Shown here one piece after another: positions 57,881 through 64,000 of a stretch of 64,000 nt of DNA. The translations under genes were made by a program, and so were the position numbers. Under the pieces are notes generated by a model, which saw only the letters and a program-made list of their open reading frames with translations, made no database searches and was not told the origin of the DNA. Position 1 is the stretch's first letter, and every line of letters begins with the position of its first letter. Location of the stretch: positions 9,570,501 through 9,634,500 of the forward strand of contig BRKX01000006.1 in assembly GCA_026008535.1 (NCBI GenBank), read 5' to 3'. Source of the stretch: Perilla frutescens (lineage: Eukaryota > Streptophyta > Magnoliopsida > Lamiales > Lamiaceae).

Positions 57881-58991
57881 ATCTCTCACTTATACTCGAA
57901 GCATGTCTTTCAAGTATAAACAACACATGGGCTAACTCTCCAACATCACATAAACTCAAAACGGCCCTGAGTCTGCATCAACTCCTATTATTTCCACTTG
58001 ACCATTGAAGGTCTGAACTTGGAAGGCTCGTGAATGGGATAGCCATTTTTGTCTTCCAATGTAATCTAGACCAATGCCACATCTTTCTCTCTTATATCTC
58101 TATAAGGTGGTACTATAAACCTATGTGTTTAATTGCCCCATGAACTCTGGATTCTTTTCAAATTTGCTACTGCACTGGAGTTATCACAGTGTGTCATGAT
58201 ACTCCTAAGGCAAATCAAGAACTAGGCTCGAGTCCAAGAAGAAGCTATGGAGGCGCACAATCTTTCGAAGCCTTAGAGCCAGCCACATACTCGAATTTCA
58301 TGGTGGAGTGAGCATTCATTTCTGCCTCACTCTTCCATGCCACGACCCATCTTCTCAATTAAAACACATATGTCAAGAAAGATTTACTCTGATCCTTTTT
58401 ATCAGTTCTGGAAAAAACTAAGTCTATTTAACCCAAGGTAATTAGACTGTCTGGGTAGTAAACAAGCATACTATCTCAACTTTTCTTGAGAATGTTTTTT
58501 GCCACAGTCCATTATCCTTAACTAGGGTTAAATTGACATTTTAAGACTATGCCACTGTATAGCAGATATCAGGCTTTGTGCATAACATAGCATACGCGAG
58601 TTTTTCTTTTGCAGGAGCACAAGAAATCTCGTTTCTCACATCTATCTCATTATGTGTTTGGGGGCACATTTCCTTGAGTAGATATATTCCATAATCGAAA
58701 GGTATAAACCTTTCTTGAAATTTGTATGTTGAATCTAGCTAGCACACTTTTTATATATGTAACCTATGATTAGTACATTAGCCCAAATTCTTCATATCTA
58801 AATGCGTGGACAATCACACCTCTATGTTTGATAACTCCTTCTCATTGTCACCTAATAAGTAAGTTTGTTAGTTAATATATGGTACTAGGATATCCACCAC
58901 GTTTCCATCATACTTCTTGTACACACAGCCTTCATCCGATTTTTCCATGAATCCATATGACTTTGTGTTGAGTATGACGTGTTCCAGATAA
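57881..58991 (-). pseudogene. Heavily decayed copia pol (element D)
   Basis: On the minus strand fragments of reverse transcriptase and RNase H can be read through many stops: KSYGFMEKSDEGCVYKKY, then FIPFDYGIYLLKEMCPQT, then KLAYAMLCTKPDICYTVA. The order and spacing fit copia pol next to its 3' LTR. The rest of pol is missing at the junction with element E near 58992. Confidence 0.75.
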
Positions 58992-60019
58992 TGTTATCAC
59001 TTCGTTGATAACATTGCAATCAATGTCGTACCTAATGTTGTCCGTCACACCGATTATAACACTCGGATCTCTAACCTTATCCTTTCCTAGTATTTTAGAT
59101 TAATTTATTTTAAATTAATCTGAATAAATTGTGATTTTTATCACATATCATTTTCCACGATTTAAGGGATTTATTAGATATTTTATTTTAATTTAAAACG
59201 TGGATTATGCTTGATTTTGACTAGGCCAGAATCTGTTCCGAGTTTCAAGGGACGTGATGTTCCCCACTTCGTCTTAGACACTAACCGTTGCAGAAAACGT
59301 GGGTTGTTGGAGTAACCGCCATTGTTACACGATGTTGAAGAACGTGTGCCACGCAGTGCAGATGACGGTTATCTCGAGTCCAGTTCAGCAAAGGTAGTGG
59401 AAGGCGGTAGTTTTGCATCCAACTCATCAAGGATCGTGTGGAAACTACTCAGCCGAGATGGATGAAGTATTTAAGGTCTTCTTAGACCTTAAAATCATTT
59501 ATGCAAGCAGGTTATCACCGTGGTTTGTGAAAAGCTCTGAATCTTGCATCTAGTGTCATCTCTGAAATCCAAGACATCTTCCTCGACATCTGCCTAGTGT
59601 CCCAATCAGCTGGAGACTTTCATTCCAGTTGTGTGTGTAGGTTAGATAGTCAACTTTGAGAAGTCTAGGATTTAGAGTGACTGATTGTAATCTATCTATG
59701 TGTTTAGATAGGTTTGTTTTTGAGTGATTATTCGAGTGAGTGAAGCTAGGATAGTCCTCTGTATGTTTTACGCAGTGTTGTCATGGGAGTGAACCGAGAC
59801 AACATCAGCATTGTTTTTGTATTTTACTTGTGATAGTAAATTTTGCCTTGAGGCAATCACACACCGTAAGGAGTGTGATTTAAAACTTATTGTGTGCAAA
59901 GTACTATTTACGTTTCCGCTGCATGTTGAAGGCAATGTGGTAACACTAGCTTCAACATTACATTTAACTTTGCAATTTACGTCCGTAATTCACATTGTTT
60001 CAGGCAACAAATTCTAACA
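58992..60019 (+). repeat. 5' LTR of SIRE-like element E
   Basis: The right end is firm: CTAACA at 60014-60019, then the primer site. The left end is placed at TGTTATCAC (58992), where element D similarity stops; it could be off by some tens of bases. This gives 1028 bp, close to the related 995-bp LTR. The 3' LTR lies outside the window. Confidence 0.55.
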
Positions 60020-60021
60020 AG

Positions 60022-60034
60022 TGGTATCAGAGCC
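60022..60034 (+). promoter_or_regulatory. Primer binding site (initiator tRNA-Met type) of element E
   Basis: TGGTATCAGAGCC lies three bases after the LTR end, the standard primer site of Ty1/copia elements. Confidence 0.9.
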
Positions 60035-60082
60035 AGTACTTGACACACTAAGTACTCGATCCGGTGTTGCTTGAAATCTGTG

Positions 60083-63000
60083 ATGGATATTCAAATCAAT
60101 CAATGTCGTCCTCCTGCTCTAGATAGCAATGGTGGTAACTATGTCATGTGGAAATCTCGAATGAAGATCTACATCAAATCCATCGATGAAAGAGCATGGA
60201 TGACAGTTATTGAAGAATGGAGCCCTCCTAGGATGGAAGGTCCGAATGGAGATTTTGTGTTAACTCCAGAATCTCAATGGACAAATAATGAGAGAATTAT
60301 CTCAAACTTCAATGCTCGCGCTCTGAATGCAATTTTTGTTTCAGTCGATGTTCCATGTTTCAAGATGATTTGCAATTATGTTACTGCATATCAAGCATCA
60401 ACCATTCTTCAGGAACATTGTGAAGGGTCTGCCAGTGTAAGGAAGACAAAACTGAGATTACTCACATCAAAATTTGAAAATTTTCGCATGTTTGAAGATG
60501 AAACTATTTCATCTTATGCTGAAAAATTATGTGAGATCTCAAACCAATCTACCGCTCTTGGAAGTCCAATTTCTAATGAGAACATGGTGAGTAAGTTTCT
60601 TCGATCTCTGCCTGAAAGATTCAATATGAAAATTTCTGCAATCGAGGAAGCACACGATGTTAGAACCATGAGTATGAGTGAAGCGGTCAGCATCCTACTA
60701 ACATTTGAGATGAATCTGCAAAATCAGAAAGCAAACTCAACCGCAAAGGAAATTGCTCTCCAGACAACAACTGTGTCATCTGATGTTCATAATGATGTTG
60801 ACAGTCTTCAGGAAATCAATAAGGAAGAGAATCTAAGTGTTGCACTACTGACAAAGAAGTTCAACTCACTGGTTTGTTCTATGAAGAAAAGCCCCCTAAA
60901 TTTCAAACCTCGACGGCTATTTGACTCTCCATCTTCATCAACTTCAAATTCTGGAAGGTCAAATGTCAAGAAAGAAGTCGCTAACACTGGGAAAGACATT
61001 GATTCAGTTCAATGTAGAGCATGCTCGGGGTATGGACATTATTCAAATGAATGTCCAACCGCACGAAGAAGACAGAGAAATAATTTTAATGTTGTTCTCA
61101 GTGATGAGTCTGATACTGAAAATGATTCAGATCAGAGGGTGTTGTTTATCAATGTCATGGAGGAAGACGATCAGATTATTGATGCCTTGAATGGTATTGA
61201 TGAACCTGATGGTCTGGATATTGAAGAATGTGAAATTGAAGATGAGGTTCTACCAGATGTTGAAGATGAAGTCACTGAGATTCCCAACACTACTAATTGG
61301 TATGAAATGACTCTATTGGATGAGTCTAATCATACTTCTGAGATCAGAGAGGTTAATCCACAGGATGAACGCCCATCTGCCTCTCTTGAAGAACTCAGTG
61401 ATGCTGTGAATGAAGTTTGCAGTAAATGGACAGCTCAATCCAAAGAACTGAAATTTCTTATGGAAGAAAATCGGTGTCTTAGAGAGAAGATTGTGCGACT
61501 GGAAATTAGGCTCACCAGGAGTGATGCTAAAATCACTAAACTGAAGAAGGAAGTGGAGAGCACCTCAAGAACATTTCAGAAATGGAATCAAGGAACGAAT
61601 GTCCTAAATGAAGCCCTAACATTGGGACAGACAGACAGAGCTGGACTGGGATTCTCAAACAAAGTTTCCATGACTTCATCAAATCACAATGTTGTGAAAT
61701 TTGTAAAGGAGAACAACCCAAACATGTCTACAGGGAGCAATGCTGAAGATGATGATCAGAAGAAATGCAAGGGCTCAAAGGTTCGAAAATATGTGTGCCA
61801 TTATTGTCAGGAGCCGGGACACATCAAACCACATTGCTTTAAGTTTCACGATGATGTTGCAACCGGGAGAACAACATCAAGGATCACATCGAAGAACAAG
61901 AATCCGATGAAGTCCAAAAAGATGAAAATTACATGTAATGTTGTTTATACATCACTAAAGGCTAACATTGCCGGAACATGGTACTTCGACAGTGGATGTT
62001 CTCGACACATGACCGGCAATAAGGAGTTTCTTGAAGAATACACCACTTCAAACAAAGGCAAAGTCAGTTATGGAGGAGGAGCTCAAGGAAACATTTTCAG
62101 AAAAGGTACATTAAATGTCAAACATTTTCCAAAGCTTCAGAATGTCTTACATGTTGAAGGGTTGACGGCCAACTTGATCAGCATCAGTCAGTTGTGTGAC
62201 GATGGTATGCATGTCAAGTTTGATAAAAATACTTGTGAAATATTTGACAAACACGACAAATGCATAATGTTCGGAAGCCGTGCATCTGATAATTGCTACC
62301 ATGCTGACAAAGATGAAACGTGCAACATGACCGTAAATGATGAAACAAAGCTGATTCATCAAAAAATCGGTCACATGAGCATGGGAAATTTGAAAAAACT
62401 GATTATGTCAGATGCTGTTCGCAGTCTACCAAAACTGAATGTTGATCACGATGTTGTATGTGGTGCCTGTCAAAAGGGAAAACAAACCAGAATTTCTCAC
62501 AAAAGCCTGGGTGGATGTTAAACAACAAGATGTTTCCAACTCTTACACATGGACATCATGGGTCCAGTCGATACAAAAAGTATGAGTGGTAAGAGTTTCA
62601 TCCTTGTCATTGTTGATGATTTCTCAAGGTATACCTGGGTTGAATTTCTATAGGAAAAATCTGAAACATTCAAAGTCTTCAAAAGATTCTGCCAGACAAT
62701 GTGTTTGCAATATGACACCAACATTGCATGCATCAGAATAGATCATGGAAGAGAATTTGAGAATGCTGCTTTCAATTATTTTTGTGAAAAGAAAGGAATA
62801 CTTCATGAGATACTTCATGAGTATTCAGCTCCCAAAACTCCTGAACAAAATGGAGTAGTGGAGAGAAAGAATCAAACTCTGCAGTAAATATCATGTGCAA
62901 TATTGCAGGTTAAAGGTCTCTTGAAGAAGTTGTGGGCTAAAGCTGTCAACACAGCCTGTCACATCGGGAACAGAGTCTATCTTCGACCAGGAAGAAAGGA

Positions 63001-64000
63001 GACACCTTATGAGCTTCTACAAGAAAGAAAGCCATATCTCAAATATTTCCATGTGTTTGGATGTGTTTGCTACATCCTGAACGACAGAGACCACCTTGGA
63101 AAGTTTGACTCTAAAAGTGATAAAGGATTGTTCTTGGGATATGCTCAAAACAGCAGAGCATTTCGTGTTCTTAACCTAAGAACCAAAGCTGTGCAAGAAT
63201 CTGTCAATGTTGTGTTTGATGATCTTGCAGGTCTGACAACTAAGTCTGAGGAAGATGATGTGTCATTTCTCCTTCATGAACCAGATGCTGCTAATAAGGA
63301 ACCAAGTGAAACTCCCAAAAGTCCCACGGGAAGTCCTGATGTCAAATCCAATGTTCCTTTTCCCTCAGCAAATGATTCAATATCCCCTCGAACACCAGAC
63401 TCAGATCCCTCCTCCGAAAGTGATGATGACCATCCTCCACTTGCTCAGTATGAACCAAGACGTGATCCTCCAAGAAGAATCAAAAGAGATCACCCAAATT
63501 CCCAAATCATTGGTGATGGATCTCAAGGAGTCAAAACAAGAACAAAAAGCTCAACCGATGTTGCTGAATTGGTCAAACAGGTTTGCATGTCATCAGTCAT
63601 TAACGTTGTGTCTATCACATGCTTTCTATCAAGTGTTGAACCTAAAAATGTCAAAGAAGCTCTAAAAAACGAATTCTGGGTAGAAGCAATGTATGATGAG
63701 TTGATTCAGTTTGTTTGAAATAATGTGTAGGAATTGGTTCCAAGGCCTGAAAATAAAAATGTAATTGGAACTAAATGGATATTTAAGAACAAGACTGATG
63801 AGTCTGGGAATGTGGTTAGAAACAAAGCCAAGCTAGTGGCACAAGGTTATACACAAGTAGAAGGAATAGACTATGATGAAACATTCGCTCCTGTTGCTAG
63901 AATAGAGTCTATACGTCTCCTACTTGCCATTGCTTGCCACATTGGGTTTACATTGCATCAAATGGATGTCAAAAGTGCATTCCTGAATGGTTTTTTGAAT
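60083..64000 (+). pseudogene. SIRE-like Ty1/copia element E, gag-pol with in-frame stops (runs off window)
   Basis: One reading frame from ATG 60083 (MDIQINQCRPPALDSN) to the window end, with no frameshift. Order: gag (about 1-230), a first CCHC knuckle (CRACSGYGHYSNEC), an acidic stretch and coiled region, a second knuckle (CHYCQEPGHIKPHC), protease (WYFDSGCSRHMTG), GAG-pre-integrase (IHQKIGHMSMGNLKK), integrase (HMDIMGP, IRIDHGREFEN, TPEQNGVVERKNQ) and the start of reverse transcriptase (IDYDETFAPVARIES). Stops interrupt it at 62519 (TAA), 62651 (TAG), 62885 (TAA), 63716 (TGA) and 63728 (TAG). The gag and protease part is intact to 62518. The polyprotein would be cut into particle and replication enzymes; this copy cannot make them. 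It belongs to the same family as relic C. Confidence 0.9.

Overview
The window is nuclear DNA of a flowering plant. Genes are split by GT..AG introns, long stretches are very AT-rich, and LTR retrotransposons, Mutator-like and Stowaway-like elements are abundant. The gene content fits a eudicot; I cannot name the species. I see no rRNA, tRNA or CRISPR.

Only three host genes look intact. At the left end is a three-exon, GPI-anchored X8/CBM43 callose-binding-type gene (150-2519, +). It converges on a seven-exon PAP15-type purple acid phosphatase (3400-6296, -). Far to the right is a single-exon CAF1 deadenylase (39276-40124, +). Two decayed CAF1 relatives at 17.5 kb and 19.6 kb show that this was once a small CAF1 cluster, since split by transposons.

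The rest is mostly mobile DNA. (1) 8745-17021 is one Mutator-like element. It carries an almost intact two-exon MURA-type transposase (-), a decayed DUF1985 gene whose Ulp1 protease part is missing (+), and very long terminal inverted repeats built from dozens of palindromic TAATCGATTA units plus GC-rich hairpins. It resembles the Ulp1-carrying 'Kaonashi' MULEs. (2) 20089-24399 is a broken Ty1/copia element (-) that cut CAF1 relative 2; a 1027-bp solo LTR sits inside its reverse transcriptase. (3) 24593-33747 is a complete non-autonomous Ty3/gypsy (Athila/Tat-like) element with two 1370-bp LTRs and a perfect GTTAT target duplication. It has a gag ORF but no polymerase. It sits inside the 3' LTR of a SIRE-like copia relic (element B, 24400-37690) and also contains a 2.6-kb near-copy (A) of that relic. 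(4) 47586-56205 is a third SIRE-like relic (C, -) with gag, pol, an extra ORF and a 3' LTR. It is truncated by an old copia (D, -, 56206-58991) that carries a 5'-truncated LINE. Into D another SIRE-like element (E, +, 58992 to the window end) has inserted.

The AT-rich gap 40.1-47.6 kb holds three Stowaway-like MITEs, one Mutator-type MITE with a perfect 9-bp target duplication, and (AAT)n microsatellites. The most unusual structures are the TAATCGATTA arrays of the Mutator-like element, the TR-GAG-like element holding a copy of the relic it is inserted in, its recurrent GTATGGGCATAC palindrome, and the extra non-pol ORF shared by the SIRE-like copies.
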